From: Paenibacillus sp. MMS20-IR301
Lineage (GTDB): Bacteria; Bacillota; Bacilli; Paenibacillales; Paenibacillaceae
Assembly: GCF_032302195.1 (NCBI RefSeq)
Contig: NZ_CP135275.1
Location: forward strand, 7,337,001-7,401,000
Reading direction: 5' to 3'
Length of the DNA stretch: 64,000 nucleotides
Part shown: one piece after another, positions 16,697 to 27,880 of the stretch
Layout: each line of letters opens with the position of its first letter
Position numbering within the stretch: position 1 is the first letter of the stretch
The notes under the pieces: model-generated
Databases searched by the model: none
Told to the model about the DNA's origin: nothing
Seen by the model: the letters and a program-made list of their open reading frames with translations, nothing else
Made by a program: the position numbers and the translations under genes

Positions 16697-18064
16697 ATGA
16701 TGCAGCCGTCATGTATATCAAATGAAGCAGAGGAGGAGATCAGCCGCCACCCTTGCTACAGTGAGGAGGCCCACCGGTTCTACGCCCGGATGCACATCCC
16801 GGTTGCTCCCGCCTGTAACATCCAGTGCAATTACTGCAACCGCAAGTTCGACTGTGTGAATGAGAGCAGGCCGGGTGTAGTCAGTGAAGTGCTTACCCCG
16901 GAGCAGGCAGAACGTAAGGTAAGAGGCGTTGCCGCCCAACTGATGCAGCTCTCGGTTGTAGGGGTAGCCGGACCCGGAGATCCGCTGGCGAATCCGGAGC
17001 AGACCTTTGATACCTTTGCCCGGGTCAAGCGGCATGTGCCGGATGTCTCCCTTTGTCTAAGTACCAATGGACTTACGCTGTACCGGCATATGGATGAGAT
17101 TATCGAGCTCGGCATCCGCCATGTCACCATCACCATTAATGCGATCGATCCTGAAGTCGGCCAGGCAATTTATCCCTGGGTATCCGATGAAGGGGTCCGG
17201 TACGAAGGAAGGGAAGCAGCCGAGCTGCTGATCAGCCGTCAGCTGCTGGGACTTGAAATGCTGGCAAAGCTGGGGATTCTGGTTAAAGTCAATTCCATTA
17301 TGATTCCGGGGGTCAATGATCATCATCTGCCCGCAGTGTCCCGGAGAGTAAAAGAGCTCGGGGCTACGCTGCACAATGTAACGCCGCTGATTATCGCGCC
17401 GGGCAGCCAGTACGAAGCGGATGGGCGCAAGGCGCCCCGTCCGAAGGAGCTGCTTAACCTGCAGGAGCTGCTCGGCAGGGACGGCATGAAGGTTATGCGC
17501 CACTGCCGGCAATGCCGGGCTGATGCCATCGGGCTGCTGGGCCAGGACCGCAACCAGGACTTCCCGCTGGAAGCGATGGAAGAGGAACCGGCCGTTAATG
17601 AAGAAGCCAGGGCCATGTTCCAGAGTGAGCTCGATACCAAGATCCGCGAGCGTGTCAAAGCCAAACAAGCCAGGCGCCTGCGGGAAGGCGGGCCGAAGAC
17701 CCGAGTTGCAGTGGCTACAAGAGGTGGTGACAAGGTCAACCAGCATTTCGGGCATGCGACAGAGTTCCTGGTATACGATACCGACGGAACGGATGTACAG
17801 CTGCTCGGAGTCCGCAAGATTCAAGCTTACTGTCATGGCACTGCAGACTGCAACGGCGACAAAGCCGCCACGCTGCAGGAAATCATCTCGATTCTAAATG
17901 ACTGCCGGATTCTTCTCTGCTCCGGGATCGGCGACGCTCCAAGAGCCAGCCTGAACAAAGCCGGAGTACTGCCGCTCGTCCGCAAAGGCGGAATACAGGA
18001 AGCCATTCTCGAAAGCGTCAAATACAGCTCATATTTTGAAAATATAAACATTTCGAAGGGATGA
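16697..18064 (+). CDS. nifB: Nitrogenase cofactor biosynthesis protein NifB (radical SAM)
   Basis: A 455-residue protein that makes NifB-co, the 8Fe-9S-C core of the FeMo cofactor. The radical SAM cluster motif CNIQCNYCNRKFDC is near residues 36-49. The C-terminal about 115 residues (from RVAVATRGGDKVNQHFG) form a NifX/NifY-like cofactor-carrier domain, as in long-form NifB proteins. Tandem ATGs at 16697 and 16700 follow AGGAGGTG. It is the first gene of the nif operon, 6 nt before nifH, and is preceded by the sigma-A promoter and GlnR-like sites. Length and motifs are normal. Confidence 0.97.
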   Translation: MMQPSCISNEAEEEISRHPCYSEEAHRFYARMHIPVAPACNIQCNYCNRKFDCVNESRPGVVSEVLTPEQAERKVRGVAAQLMQLSVVGVAGPGDPLANPEQTFDTFARVKRHVPDVSLCLSTNGLTLYRHMDEIIELGIRHVTITINAIDPEVGQAIYPWVSDEGVRYEGREAAELLISRQLLGLEMLAKLGILVKVNSIMIPGVNDHHLPAVSRRVKELGATLHNVTPLIIAPGSQYEADGRKAPRPKELLNLQELLGRDGMKVMRHCRQCRADAIGLLGQDRNQDFPLEAMEEEPAVNEEARAMFQSELDTKIRERVKAKQARRLREGGPKTRVAVATRGGDKVNQHFGHATEFLVYDTDGTDVQLLGVRKIQAYCHGTADCNGDKAATLQEIISILNDCRILLCSGIGDAPRASLNKAGVLPLVRKGGIQEAILESVKYSSYFENINISKG

Positions 18065-18067
18065 TGA

Positions 18068-18937
<870 letters not shown>

Positions 18938-18973
18938 GATATCAGCCTGTTCCAAGATAAGGAGGGTCAACCC

Positions 18974-20431
18974 ATGGGACTGAATATTGAAGAGAATCAG
19001 AAGCTGATAGATGACATTCTGGAGGCTTACCCGAAAAAAGCGCGGAAAGACCGCGAGAAGCACTTTCAGGTTGCGAGTGAGAAAGCGATCGACTGCGGCA
19101 CCTGTGCAGTAAAGTCCAATATCAAATCCCGTCCAGGTGTAATGACTCCGCGCGGCTGCGCCTATGCAGGCTCCAAAGGGGTTGTATGGGGTCCGATTAA
19201 GGACATGGTTCATATCAGCCACGGGCCTGTCGGCTGCGGGCAGTACAGCTGGGGCTCGCGCCGCAACTTCGCAAACGGAACGCTGGGGATCGACAACTTT
19301 ACGGCGATGCAGATCACCAGTGATTTTCAGGAGACGGATATTGTCTTCGGCGGGGATAAGAAGCTGGCGGTGATCATGCGTGAGATTACGGAGATGTTTC
19401 CGCTCGCCAAAGGGATCTCCGTGCAATCCGAGTGCCCGGTCGGTCTGATCGGTGATGATATTGAGGCAGTCTCCAAAAAGATGTCCAAGGAGCTGGATAT
19501 GCCTATCGTCCCTGTCCGCTGCGAAGGGTTCCGCGGGGTCAGCCAGTCACTGGGCCATCATATCGCCAATGATGCGATCCGTGATTTCGTGATGGGACGC
19601 GCGGAGCTGGCGGAGACCGGACCTTATGATGTTAACATTATCGGCGACTACAATATCGGCGGGGATGCCTGGGCTTCCCGTATCCTGCTGGAAGAAATGG
19701 GGCTGCGCGTCATTGCCCAATGGTCCGGCGACGGCTCGCTTAATGAGCTGGAAGTGGCGCATAAAGCAAAGCTGAACCTGATCCACTGCCACCGTTCCAT
19801 GAACTACATGGTCGATCATATGGAGAAGGCGTACGGCATTCCCTGGCTGGAATACAATTTCTTCGGACCGACCAAGACTTATGAGAGCTTACGGGCAATT
19901 GCCGCACTGTTCGATGCCACCATCCAGGAGAACTGTGAGCAGATGATCGCCAAATATAAGCCGGTCATGGATGCCGTTATCAATAAATATAGACCCCGCC
20001 TGGAAAATAAAACCGTCATGCTGATGATCGGGGGCCTCCGTTCCCGCCATACGATCGGCGCATATGAGGATCTGGGGATGGATATCGTAGCCTCCGGTTA
20101 TGAATTCGCCCATAAGGATGACTATGAGAAGATGCTTCCGATGCTGGAAGAAGGAACGATTGTTATGGATGATCCAACAGCCTATGAACTGGAAGAGCTG
20201 ACCAAGAGAATGAATATTGATCTGGTGGGGTCGGGCGTGAAGGAGAAGTATGTGTATCACAAAATGGGTGTTCCGTTCCGCCAGATGCACTCGTGGGATT
20301 ACAGCGGCCCGTACCATGGCTTCGACGGCTTCAAGGTTTTTGCCAAGGACATGGATATGACTGTGAACAGTCCGGTATGGGAGCTGGTATCCCGGAAATC
20401 CAAAATCCAGGCAGAGGAGGCGAGCATATGA
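18974..20431 (+). CDS. nifD: Nitrogenase molybdenum-iron protein alpha chain NifD
   Basis: A 485-residue alpha subunit of dinitrogenase. P-cluster ligands Cys62 (RGCAYAG), Cys88 (GPVGCGQ) and a Cys near 154 ([11 protein letters not shown]) are present at the same numbering as in Azotobacter. The FeMo-cofactor ligands are the Cys in HCHRSMNY and the His in [12 protein letters not shown], and the cofactor-pocket motif [12 protein letters not shown] is intact. GGAGGGTCAACCC precedes the ATG. The stop overlaps the nifK start. The sequence indicates a Mo-type enzyme. Confidence 0.99.
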   Translation: MGLNIEENQKLIDDILEAYPKKARKDREKHFQVASEKAIDCGTCAVKSNIKSRPGVMTPRGCAYAGSKGVVWGPIKDMVHISHGPVGCGQYSWGSRRNFANGTLGIDNFTAMQITSDFQETDIVFGGDKKLAVIMREITEMFPLAKGISVQSECPVGLIGDDIEAVSKKMSKELDMPIVPVRCEGFRGVSQSLGHHIANDAIRDFVMGRAELAETGPYDVNIIGDYNIGGDAWASRILLEEMGLRVIAQWSGDGSLNELEVAHKAKLNLIHCHRSMNYMVDHMEKAYGIPWLEYNFFGPTKTYESLRAIAALFDATIQENCEQMIAKYKPVMDAVINKYRPRLENKTVMLMIGGLRSRHTIGAYEDLGMDIVASGYEFAHKDDYEKMLPMLEEGTIVMDDPTAYELEELTKRMNIDLVGSGVKEKYVYHKMGVPFRQMHSWDYSGPYHGFDGFKVFAKDMDMTVNSPVWELVSRKSKIQAEEASI

Positions 20432-21987
20432 GTAAGGATGAACTGAACATTAAAGACAACACCAGTCTGTTCAAGGAAGAACGTTACGTTCAGCAGCGGG
20501 AGAACAAGAAACAGTTCGAAGCGCCCTGCAGCGAGCAGGAAACGGCCGAAGCGCTTGCCTACTCCAAATCTGCTGAATATATGGAGAAGAACTTTAACCG
20601 CCAGAATGTGGTCATTAATCCGCACAAAGCCTGCCAGCCGCTCGGTTCCGTTATGGCAGCGCTCGGATTCGAGAAAACACTGCCGTTCGTTCACGGGTCG
20701 CAGGGCTGTAATGCTTACTTCCGCAGCCATCTCAGCCGTCACTTTAAAGAGCCTACGCCATCTGTCTCCACTTCCATGACTGAGGATGCGGCCGTATTCG
20801 GCGGGATGAATAACCTGATCGACGGCCTTGAGAATAGCGTAGCGCTCTATAAACCGGAGATGGTAGCGATCTGTACCACCTGTATGGCTGAGGTTATCGG
20901 GGATGACCTGAACTCTTTCATCGGGAATGCCCGGATTAAAGGGGTGATCAGTGAAGAGTACCCGGTCGCTTACTGTAATACACCAAGCTTCGTAGGTTCA
21001 CATATTACAGGTTATGATGCCATGATCAAAGGAATTATCAGCTACCTCTACACCCGTTCGGGGATCGAGAGCAAGCCGGGGAGCGGAGCGGAAAGCGGGG
21101 AGAAGCTGAATGTCCTGCTCGGCTTCGAACCTTACACCGGAAATTTTGCGGAGATGCGCAAGATTCTGGGAGCGTTCGATACCCAATATACCCTTCTGGG
21201 AGATCACAGCGGAAACTATGACTCGCCGGCTACCGGAGAGTACGAATACTACTATGGCGGCACGAAGCTTGAGGATGTACCGCAGGCGGCCAATGCCCTG
21301 GGAACCCTGTCCCTGCAAAAGTATACGCTCAAGAAAACGCAGGAATATATCAGCGGCACCTGGAACCAGCAGATTACTGCCTTATCGACACCGCTGGGGA
21401 TTAAGGGTACGGATAAATTGCTGGAAGCGGTCAGCGAACTGACCGGCCTGCCGGTTCCGGCTTCCCTTAGCGAAGAACGAGGCCGCGTAGTGGATGCGCT
21501 CATGGACAGCCATCCTTACCTGCACGGCAAGCGGGTTGCGCTTGTAGGGGACCCGGATCTGCTGATCGGACTGATCGGCTTCTGTCTGGAGACCGGGATG
21601 GAGCCGGTGCATATCATCTGCTCGAACGGTGATGTGGATTACAATGAAGTGAAATTCAAGGATGAGGCAGAAGCGCTGCTGGCGTCCAGCCCGTATGGTT
21701 CAGAAGCAGCTGTGCATGTCGGCAAGGACCTGTGGCATATGCGTTCGCTGCTGCTGAATGACAGCGTTGATCTGGCAATTGGCAGTTCGCATCTGAAGTT
21801 CGCCGCCAAGGATGCAGAGGTGCCTCTGGTACGGATCGGCTTCCCGATCTTTGACCGTCACCATATGCACCGGTATCCGATTATCGGATACCAGGGCACG
21901 CTGAATCTGCTCAGCCTGATCGTTAACACGATTCTTCAGCAGCTTGATGATAATAATTCCGGTTTTAATTTTGAACTGGTGCGTTAG
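20428..21987 (+). CDS. nifK: Nitrogenase molybdenum-iron protein beta chain NifK
   Basis: A 519-residue beta subunit. The P-cluster Cys residues are visible in [17 protein letters not shown] and [12 protein letters not shown] chose ATG 20428, which overlaps the nifD stop (ATGA) and follows GAGGAGG by 7 nt; the frame stays open further upstream but no better start exists there. Translational coupling with nifD fits the 1:1 heterodimer. A 175-nt gap with a small GGCCC/GGGCC hairpin separates it from nifE. Confidence 0.98.
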   Translation: MSKDELNIKDNTSLFKEERYVQQRENKKQFEAPCSEQETAEALAYSKSAEYMEKNFNRQNVVINPHKACQPLGSVMAALGFEKTLPFVHGSQGCNAYFRSHLSRHFKEPTPSVSTSMTEDAAVFGGMNNLIDGLENSVALYKPEMVAICTTCMAEVIGDDLNSFIGNARIKGVISEEYPVAYCNTPSFVGSHITGYDAMIKGIISYLYTRSGIESKPGSGAESGEKLNVLLGFEPYTGNFAEMRKILGAFDTQYTLLGDHSGNYDSPATGEYEYYYGGTKLEDVPQAANALGTLSLQKYTLKKTQEYISGTWNQQITALSTPLGIKGTDKLLEAVSELTGLPVPASLSEERGRVVDALMDSHPYLHGKRVALVGDPDLLIGLIGFCLETGMEPVHIICSNGDVDYNEVKFKDEAEALLASSPYGSEAAVHVGKDLWHMRSLLLNDSVDLAIGSSHLKFAAKDAEVPLVRIGFPIFDRHHMHRYPIIGYQGTLNLLSLIVNTILQQLDDNNSGFNFELVR

Positions 21988-22162
21988 AGAAAAATCCGGA
22001 GCCAGCAGTGAATTATAAATACAAGTATTTGAATATATGTAAAATATAACTCTCCTGGCCCTCACGGGCCGGGATTCTTGCCATCATGTACATTTGCCGC
22101 CTCAGGAATGACTCAAGATTCGCGTGATATCCAGCATCTTAAGCGAAGGAGATGAAGAGCCG

Positions 22163-23527
22163 ATGGACCCTGTTCGACAAGACGAATTTGATTCCGAGGC
22201 TTGCGGGAGCATAGCTCCCAAAGCAAAGCCCTGTCCGCGGCCCAAGCCGGGTGAAGCAGCTGGAGGCTGCTCCTTCGACGGAGCCCAAATTACGCTGCTG
22301 CCGATTATGGATGCTGCCCACCTGGTCCATGGACCGATTGCCTGTGCCGGAAACAGCTGGGAGAGCAGAGGAACCCTGAGCAGCGGGCCCTCCTTGTCCC
22401 AATACGGCTTTGCTACAGATCTGACGGATTCCGATATTATTTTCGGCGGCGAGAAGAAATTGAAGGAAAGCATCGACTATATTGCCGGGCGCTTTGCGCC
22501 TCCGGCAATATTTGTATATTCAACCTGTGTAACTGCGCTGACCGGTGAAGATATGGACGCTGTCTGCAAGACTGCTGCCGAGCGGATTGGAATTCCGGTC
22601 ATCCCGGTGAACAGTCCCGGGTTTGTAGGCAGCAAGAATCTCGGCAACCGGCTGGCGGGGGATGCGCTGCTGCAGTATGTCATCGGCACGGGAGAACCGG
22701 AGCCGGGGACTCCGCTGGGCGTGAATCTGATCGGTGAATACAATATTGCCGGCGAAATGTGGGATATTGAGAAGCTGATGAACAGTGCGGGAATCTCAGT
22801 AACCTCACGGATAACGGGAGACGCCCGCTATAAGGAGATCACCTGGGCCCACCGGGCCAAGGTGAATATGGTGGTCTGCAGCCGGGCGCTGCTCGGCCTG
22901 GCCCGGGAGATGGAGTCCAGATACGGGATTCCTTACTTTGAAGGCTCCTTCTACGGTGCGAAGGAGACGACCTATTCGTTGCGCCAGATGGCTTATCTAA
23001 TGAATGACCGCGAGATGGAGCGGCGGGTGGACCGGCTGACGGAACGGGAAGAGGCGAGGCTCAGCCAGGATCTGCGGCCTTACCGGAAGCTGCTGAAGGG
23101 GAAGCGGGCCGTGCTCTACACCGGCGGTGTCAAAAGCTGGTCGGTCATTTCGGCGCTTAAGGAGCTTGGGGTGCAGGTAGTCGGAGTGGGCACGAATAAA
23201 AGCACGGAGGATGATGTGCGGCGGATTGCCGACCGGGTAGGCGATGATACCGAATATATTCCGGAAGGCGGAGCGAGCCGGATTCTCAAGACGGTAAAAG
23301 AACGCAAGGCGGATATTATGATCGCCGGCGGGCGCAATATGTACGTGGCGATGAAGGAGCAGATTCCGTTCATCGATATCAACCAGGAGCGGCATAAAGC
23401 GTATGCCGGGTACGAGGGAGTGCTGCGGCTGGCCAAGGAGCTGACCTATTCATTGGCGAATCCGGTCTGGAAGCTTGCGGCAAGCCCTGCTCCATGGGAC
23501 AGGGAGGGGCCGGCTTATGAACGTTAA
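22163..23527 (+). CDS. nifE: Nitrogenase cofactor scaffold subunit NifE
   Basis: A 454-residue homologue of NifD that with NifN forms the scaffold on which the cofactor precursor matures. The Cys in VHGPIACAGNSWESRG and the GEYNIAGEMWDI block match NifE. ATG 22163 is chosen because AAGGAGA lies 10 nt upstream; a GTG at 22124 would add 13 residues but lacks a good ribosome-binding site. It overlaps nifN by 11 nt. The 175 nt before it are the longest gap within the operon. Confidence 0.96.
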   Translation: MDPVRQDEFDSEACGSIAPKAKPCPRPKPGEAAGGCSFDGAQITLLPIMDAAHLVHGPIACAGNSWESRGTLSSGPSLSQYGFATDLTDSDIIFGGEKKLKESIDYIAGRFAPPAIFVYSTCVTALTGEDMDAVCKTAAERIGIPVIPVNSPGFVGSKNLGNRLAGDALLQYVIGTGEPEPGTPLGVNLIGEYNIAGEMWDIEKLMNSAGISVTSRITGDARYKEITWAHRAKVNMVVCSRALLGLAREMESRYGIPYFEGSFYGAKETTYSLRQMAYLMNDREMERRVDRLTEREEARLSQDLRPYRKLLKGKRAVLYTGGVKSWSVISALKELGVQVVGVGTNKSTEDDVRRIADRVGDDTEYIPEGGASRILKTVKERKADIMIAGGRNMYVAMKEQIPFIDINQERHKAYAGYEGVLRLAKELTYSLANPVWKLAASPAPWDREGPAYER

Positions 23528-24845
23528 CCGGAGAAAGAAGCCCGCCTCAGTCAATCCGCTGAAGATCGGCCAGTCGCTGGGTGCTGTGCTGGCGCTGCAG
23601 GGCTGCTACCGGGCAATGCCGCTGATTCACGGCTCCCAGGGCTGCTCCGCTTTTCCGAAGGCGCTGCTGACCCGGCATTTCCGGGAACCGATTGCAGTGC
23701 AGACCTCGGCGCTGCAGGAGATGGACGTGATCTTCGATGCCAACCGCAATCTGGAGGAGGCGCTGAATCTGGTGCTGAGCAAACACCGCCCCGATATTAT
23801 CGGCATCATCGGAACCGAATTGACGGATGTGGCCGGAGTGGATTATCAGACGATGCTCAAGACCTATAAAAGAGAGCGGAATATGCGCGGAGGGCTGGCC
23901 TTCTCCGTGGTGCTGCCTGATTTCCGCGGATCGCTGGAATCCGGCTACAGCGCCACTGTGGAAGCGATGATTGATGAGATGATCCAGCAGGCCGGGCACA
24001 AGGGCTCCCGGAGTGTCAATACCCGGCAGATCACGCTGCTGCCCGGCTCCTTCCTGACTCCTGCTGATGTGATGGAGCTGAAGGAGATGATCGCCTCCTT
24101 CGGATTTGAGGCGATTGCCCTGCCGGATATCTCAACCTCCTTGTCCGGACATCTGCTCACCGGCTTCTCGCCGCTGACCCGGGGAGGCGTTCCGCTGGAC
24201 TCCATGCTGCAGAGCCTGCAGTCCGGACTGACCATTGCCATCGGCGGCAGTATGGAGCGGCCGGCAAGAAGGCTGCATAATGCTCTGGGTACACCCTATA
24301 AGGTGTTCGGAGGGGCGATGGGTCTTAAGGCTTCCGACGAGCTGCTGTATTTCCTGCATCAGATCAGCGGTGAGCCGGTACCCGTACGTTATTGCTGGCA
24401 AAGGGAGAATCTGCTCGATACTATGCTGGATGCCCATTTCCAATTCGCGGGAATGTCGGCTCTGGCAGCTCTGGAGCCGGATCATTTGTATTCAGTCTCC
24501 GGGTGGCTTACGGAGCTTGGGGTAGAGCAGAAGGCGCTGATTGCGTCTTATGAAACCCCGCTCGTTGCCGGCATGGACCGTGAGATTTGGATAGGTGACC
24601 TGGATGATGCCGAGGTACTGGGCAAAGGGGCTGATCTCTGGATCAGCAACTCTCACGGCCTTGCGGGAGCCGGGCGGAACGGGGCGGCCTTCATGCCGGC
24701 CGGATTTCCGGTCTGGAGTGAGCTTGGCGCCTATATGTCGGTCTCAGTCGGTTACAGGGGAGCCTTGGAATGGACCAATAAAGCAGGGAATCTGCTAATG
24801 CAAAGGGAGGCAGGGCGCCGTGAAGATCGCATTCGCCACAGATGA
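23517..24845 (+). CDS. nifN: Nitrogenase cofactor scaffold subunit NifN
   Basis: A 442-residue NifK-like partner of NifE in the NifEN scaffold. It has SVNPLKIGQSLGAVLALQGC and LIHGSQGCSAFPKALL, matching the N-terminal core of NifN. ATG 23517 follows AGGGAGGGG by 7 nt and overlaps the end of nifE. Its end overlaps nifX by 26 nt. No anomaly in length or motifs. Confidence 0.95.
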   Translation: MNVNRRKKPASVNPLKIGQSLGAVLALQGCYRAMPLIHGSQGCSAFPKALLTRHFREPIAVQTSALQEMDVIFDANRNLEEALNLVLSKHRPDIIGIIGTELTDVAGVDYQTMLKTYKRERNMRGGLAFSVVLPDFRGSLESGYSATVEAMIDEMIQQAGHKGSRSVNTRQITLLPGSFLTPADVMELKEMIASFGFEAIALPDISTSLSGHLLTGFSPLTRGGVPLDSMLQSLQSGLTIAIGGSMERPARRLHNALGTPYKVFGGAMGLKASDELLYFLHQISGEPVPVRYCWQRENLLDTMLDAHFQFAGMSALAALEPDHLYSVSGWLTELGVEQKALIASYETPLVAGMDREIWIGDLDDAEVLGKGADLWISNSHGLAGAGRNGAAFMPAGFPVWSELGAYMSVSVGYRGALEWTNKAGNLLMQREAGRREDRIRHR

Positions 24846-25230
24846 TGGAAACCGGGTTAATGCCCATTTCGGCCAAAGTCCGATGTTCGCTGTCTATAAT
24901 GTAACGAAAGCCGGTGCGGAGCTCATTGAACTGCGTAAGCTGCCTGCAGTGCTCAATCAGGATGAAGCCGGGAAGATCGACAGCCGCCTGGAGGCTGTAG
25001 GAGACTGTACGCTGATTTTTATTATGCAGATCGGTGCATCTGCAGCCGCGCGTGTGACACGGCGCAAGATCATGCCCGTCAAGGTTCCGCCGGGCAGTCC
25101 GATTGATGAACAGCTGAAGAGGCTGGTGGAGATGCTTCAGGGCAAGCCGCCGATGTGGCTGGCGAAGGTGCTGCGGGCCGAAGAAGAAAACGGGAGCGAA
25201 GGGGGAGACGCAGATGGAACCCATGGCTAA
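24820..25230 (+). CDS. nifX: Nitrogenase cofactor carrier NifX
   Basis: A 136-residue protein starting at GTG 24820 behind AAAGGGAGG. The N-terminus MKIAFATDDGNRVNAHFGQS is the NifX/NifY/NifB-C domain that binds NifB-co and VK-cluster during transfer between NifB and NifEN. It overlaps both nifN (26 nt) and the following DUF269 gene (17 nt). The sequence is related to the C-terminal domain of NifB in this operon. Confidence 0.93.
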   Translation: MKIAFATDDGNRVNAHFGQSPMFAVYNVTKAGAELIELRKLPAVLNQDEAGKIDSRLEAVGDCTLIFIMQIGASAAARVTRRKIMPVKVPPGSPIDEQLKRLVEMLQGKPPMWLAKVLRAEEENGSEGGDADGTHG

Positions 25231-25780
25231 TGAGAATGCTGCGCTACAGGAGCGTGAGTTTACAGGAACAGCGGCAATAAGACCCCGCAGCCGGAAAGTG
25301 CGCAAGGAACCGGATCAGGAGCTTGCGGATGCACTGGTCCGCCGGTTATGCCAGCTGCTGGATGCTGGGGATTTCTTCGGGCGGCATGCCCTGCTGCCGC
25401 CGCTGGAGAAGCTGGAGAAGCTGTACCTGGCGTCCTCTGAGGATAAGAGCCAGTCCGAATTCAACTGTGCGGTATCACCGAAGGTACGCCAGCAGGTGCC
25501 GCTGCTCTTTCAGGCGATGGCAGGAGTGATGGAAGAGCAGACCGGGTTTATGATCCAGAGCACAGCTGAGATTAACGGCGAGGGCTTCGGGCGGGGGCTG
25601 CTGTACAGCGGCCGGGTCATTCTGGTGCTCCGGAGCCTGCGGGCCGGATTTCCCTTCCCGTTCACTTCGGCCGAGAAGACCATCCGTTACGGGGCCGAGT
25701 GTATAGAGGAAGGGCTGGCTTTTCTGGACAAATATAAAGAAATAACCTCACAGCACGGGCTGCTTAGCCTGGAGGGGTAG
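25214..25780 (+). CDS. NifX-associated protein, DUF269 type
   Basis: A 188-residue protein whose C-terminal two thirds match the DUF269 pattern (ADALVRRLCQLLDAGDFFG; GEGFGRGLLYSGRVILVLRS). The first about 35 residues are polar and variable. Members always lie next to nifX in nif clusters; the biochemical role is not established. It corresponds to the unnamed orf between nifX and hesA in the Paenibacillus cluster. Confidence 0.85.
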   Translation: MEPMANENAALQEREFTGTAAIRPRSRKVRKEPDQELADALVRRLCQLLDAGDFFGRHALLPPLEKLEKLYLASSEDKSQSEFNCAVSPKVRQQVPLLFQAMAGVMEEQTGFMIQSTAEINGEGFGRGLLYSGRVILVLRSLRAGFPFPFTSAEKTIRYGAECIEEGLAFLDKYKEITSQHGLLSLEG

Positions 25781-25822
25781 AGCAGGGATCCGTACTTGAA
25801 TCAATCACAGGGGGAGTCAGGA

Positions 25823-26575
25823 ATGGAGCAGCTTGCCGGAGAGTTGGAGCTAGAGCGGTATGCCCGGCAGCTGAAGCTGCTCGGGGAAGACGGGCAGAAG
25901 GCACTGAAGGAAGCGGTGGTGATGGTGGCCGGGATCGGCGGACTTGGCGGAACGGCTGCGCTATACCTGGCAGCCGCCGGCGTCGGCAAGCTTATCCTCG
26001 CTCATGAGGGAATCATCCTGGCCCCGGATCTGAACCGGCAAATTCTGATGGACAGCGGCCATCTGGGCCAGGAGCGGATGAGCACGGCCGTTGCCCGGCT
26101 GAAGCAGCTGAATCCGCATGTGGAGATTGAAGGCTATAATTCCAGAATTGAAGCTCACGCGGCCAGACCCTGGGTGGAGGCTGCTGATATAGTCATTGAT
26201 GCGCGGTATGATTTCCCTGAGCGGTATGCCCTGAACCGCCTCTGTGTTGAGATGAATACGCCTATGGTGGAAGCGGCCATGTACGGTTTTGAGATATCGC
26301 TCACGACTGTAATTCCGGGATTAACACCTTGCCTCGAATGCCTCTATCCGGATGTGCAGCCGCAGTGGGAGCCGTTCGGGTTCCCCGTGCTCGGGGCAAC
26401 CTCCGGGATTGCAGGTTGTCTCGCTGCGCTGGAGGCCGTAAAATGGATTACAGGGGTAGGGACAACTTATGCGGGCGTAATGCATCGCTTCAGCTCACTC
26501 GACTTCGCCTGTTATAGCGTCCGTATTACCCGTAATCCGAATTGCGCTTGCTGCGGAGAAGGAGGTACACCGTGA
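25823..26575 (+). CDS. hesA: HesA/MoeB/ThiF-family adenylyltransferase
   Basis: A 250-residue E1-like protein with the nucleotide-binding GIGGLGGTAALYLAAAGVGK, the adenylation residues in DLNRQIL and two Cys pairs (CLEC and CACCG) that should bind zinc. Homologues activate the C-terminus of small sulfur-carrier proteins. HesA is a standard member of Paenibacillus and cyanobacterial nif clusters and is thought to help metal-sulfur cluster or molybdenum supply. ATG 25823 follows AGGGGGAG by 6 nt. The GTGA overlap with nifV couples translation. Confidence 0.9.
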   Translation: MEQLAGELELERYARQLKLLGEDGQKALKEAVVMVAGIGGLGGTAALYLAAAGVGKLILAHEGIILAPDLNRQILMDSGHLGQERMSTAVARLKQLNPHVEIEGYNSRIEAHAARPWVEAADIVIDARYDFPERYALNRLCVEMNTPMVEAAMYGFEISLTTVIPGLTPCLECLYPDVQPQWEPFGFPVLGATSGIAGCLAALEAVKWITGVGTTYAGVMHRFSSLDFACYSVRITRNPNCACCGEGGTP

Positions 26576-27714
26576 AAAGTCTCAAGCTATGTGACACGAC
26601 ACTGCGGGATGGTGAACAGGCGGCTGGAGTTTCATTCACGAGGGCGGAAAAGCTGGAAATCGCAAAGTTGCTGTCGGAGTGCGGAGTAGAGCAGGCTGAG
26701 GTAGGGATTCCTGCCATGGGTAAACGGGAGCAGGAGGATATTGCAGCCATCGCTGAGCTGGGCTTGCCCATGAAGCTGATGACCTGGAACCGCTCGGTCC
26801 CCGGTGATATTGACAAGGCCAGGGCTACGGGAGTTAGCTGGAGTCATATCTCGCTTCCTGTGTCAGAGATTCAGCTGCAGGGTAAGCTCGGGCTGTCCCC
26901 TGCGGAAGGCCTGAACAAGCTGCTGCGCGCAGCAGAGTACGGGCTTAGGATGAACATGACGGTGTCGGTCGGTATGGAGGATTCCTCCAGAGCGGATATG
27001 GATTTTCTGATCCAGGTGGTGAACCGTTTATATCTGGAAGGTGTCCGCAGATTCCGCTACGCGGATACCGTCTCGGTGCATCATCCGGGGGGGATGGCGG
27101 AGCGGATCAGCAGGCTGCTCGGAGCTGTGCCTGCTGATGTAGAGCTTGAGGTGCACTGCCATAATGATTTCGGGCTGGCCTGCGCGAACACGCTCAGCGG
27201 CATTGCTGCGGGGGCGGTGTGGGCCAGTACGACAGTCGCCGGTATCGGGGAACGGACCGGCAATGCGGCCATGGAGGAGGTAGCCATGGCCTGGCGCTAT
27301 TTGTACGGCGGGGAATGTGCCGTCCGGCTGGACCTGCTCAAGGGACTGGCAGACAGGGTCATTGCTGCTTCCGGCCGGAATGTCGGCGATGCGAAGCCGA
27401 TAGTGGGCCGGCTTGCCTTCACACATGAATCCGGGATTCATGTGGACGGGCTGAGGAAGGAGCAGGCGACATACCAGTCGTTCGATCCGGCGGAGCTGGG
27501 CCGGGCCCACCGCTTCGTGCTCGGCAAGCATTCGGGCAGCGGCGGTGTGACGCATGTACTGGAGCAGCGGGGCCTTGAGGTCAGCGCTGATACAGCCGGA
27601 CGCCTGCTGGAGAAGGTCCGTGATTATGCGGAAAAGCGCAAAGGTACTGTTCCGGAATATATGCTGGTACAGTGGCTGATGGAAGAGCAGCAGCGGGCCC
27701 AGAATGCCGTTTAG
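26572..27714 (+). CDS. nifV: Homocitrate synthase NifV
   Basis: A 380-residue DRE-TIM metallolyase that condenses acetyl-CoA with 2-oxoglutarate to homocitrate, the organic ligand of the FeMo cofactor. The motif LCDTTLRDGEQAAGVSF opens the barrel. The metal-binding HCHNDFG and the GIGERTGNA loop are present. The start is GTG 26572, overlapping the hesA stop and preceded by AAGGAGG. The protein lacks the long regulatory domain of LeuA, which supports NifV over isopropylmalate synthase. It is the last nif gene. Confidence 0.95.
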   Translation: MKSLKLCDTTLRDGEQAAGVSFTRAEKLEIAKLLSECGVEQAEVGIPAMGKREQEDIAAIAELGLPMKLMTWNRSVPGDIDKARATGVSWSHISLPVSEIQLQGKLGLSPAEGLNKLLRAAEYGLRMNMTVSVGMEDSSRADMDFLIQVVNRLYLEGVRRFRYADTVSVHHPGGMAERISRLLGAVPADVELEVHCHNDFGLACANTLSGIAAGAVWASTTVAGIGERTGNAAMEEVAMAWRYLYGGECAVRLDLLKGLADRVIAASGRNVGDAKPIVGRLAFTHESGIHVDGLRKEQATYQSFDPAELGRAHRFVLGKHSGSGGVTHVLEQRGLEVSADTAGRLLEKVRDYAEKRKGTVPEYMLVQWLMEEQQRAQNAV

Positions 27715-27737
27715 AACCGCTCCGGCGTATGGATAAT

Positions 27738-27796
27738 ACAAGCAGCACCTGTTTTCCTTATGGAGGACGGGGCTGCTTTTTGCTGTTTTTTCTGAA
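27738..27796 (+). terminator. Terminator of the nif operon
   Basis: The arms AAGCAGC and GCTGCTT enclose an imperfect loop and are followed by TTTGCTGTTTTTTC. This closes the ten-gene nif run. Confidence 0.75.
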
Positions 27797-27804
27797 AAGA
27801 TAGC

Positions 27805-27833
27805 TTGCATCGTTTACAGGGAGCATCTACAAT
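27805..27833 (+). promoter_or_regulatory. Promoter of the HAD phosphatase gene
   Basis: TTGCAT (27805-27810), 17 nt, TACAAT (27828-27833). It lies between the nif terminator and the next gene, so that gene is independent of nif. Confidence 0.6.
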
Positions 27834-27880
27834 CTGAGCAGGATATTAATCCGGAATAGAGCAGGAAGAATGGAGCAGCG

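Noticed and set aside
16300..16700. Sigma-54 (-24/-12) nif promoter
   Set aside because: No GG-N10-GC element at a suitable place; a good sigma-A type promoter is present instead.
22000..22085. Terminator between nifK and nifE
   Set aside because: The GGCCC/GGGCC hairpin has no T tract, and nifE lacks an obvious promoter, so the operon probably continues.
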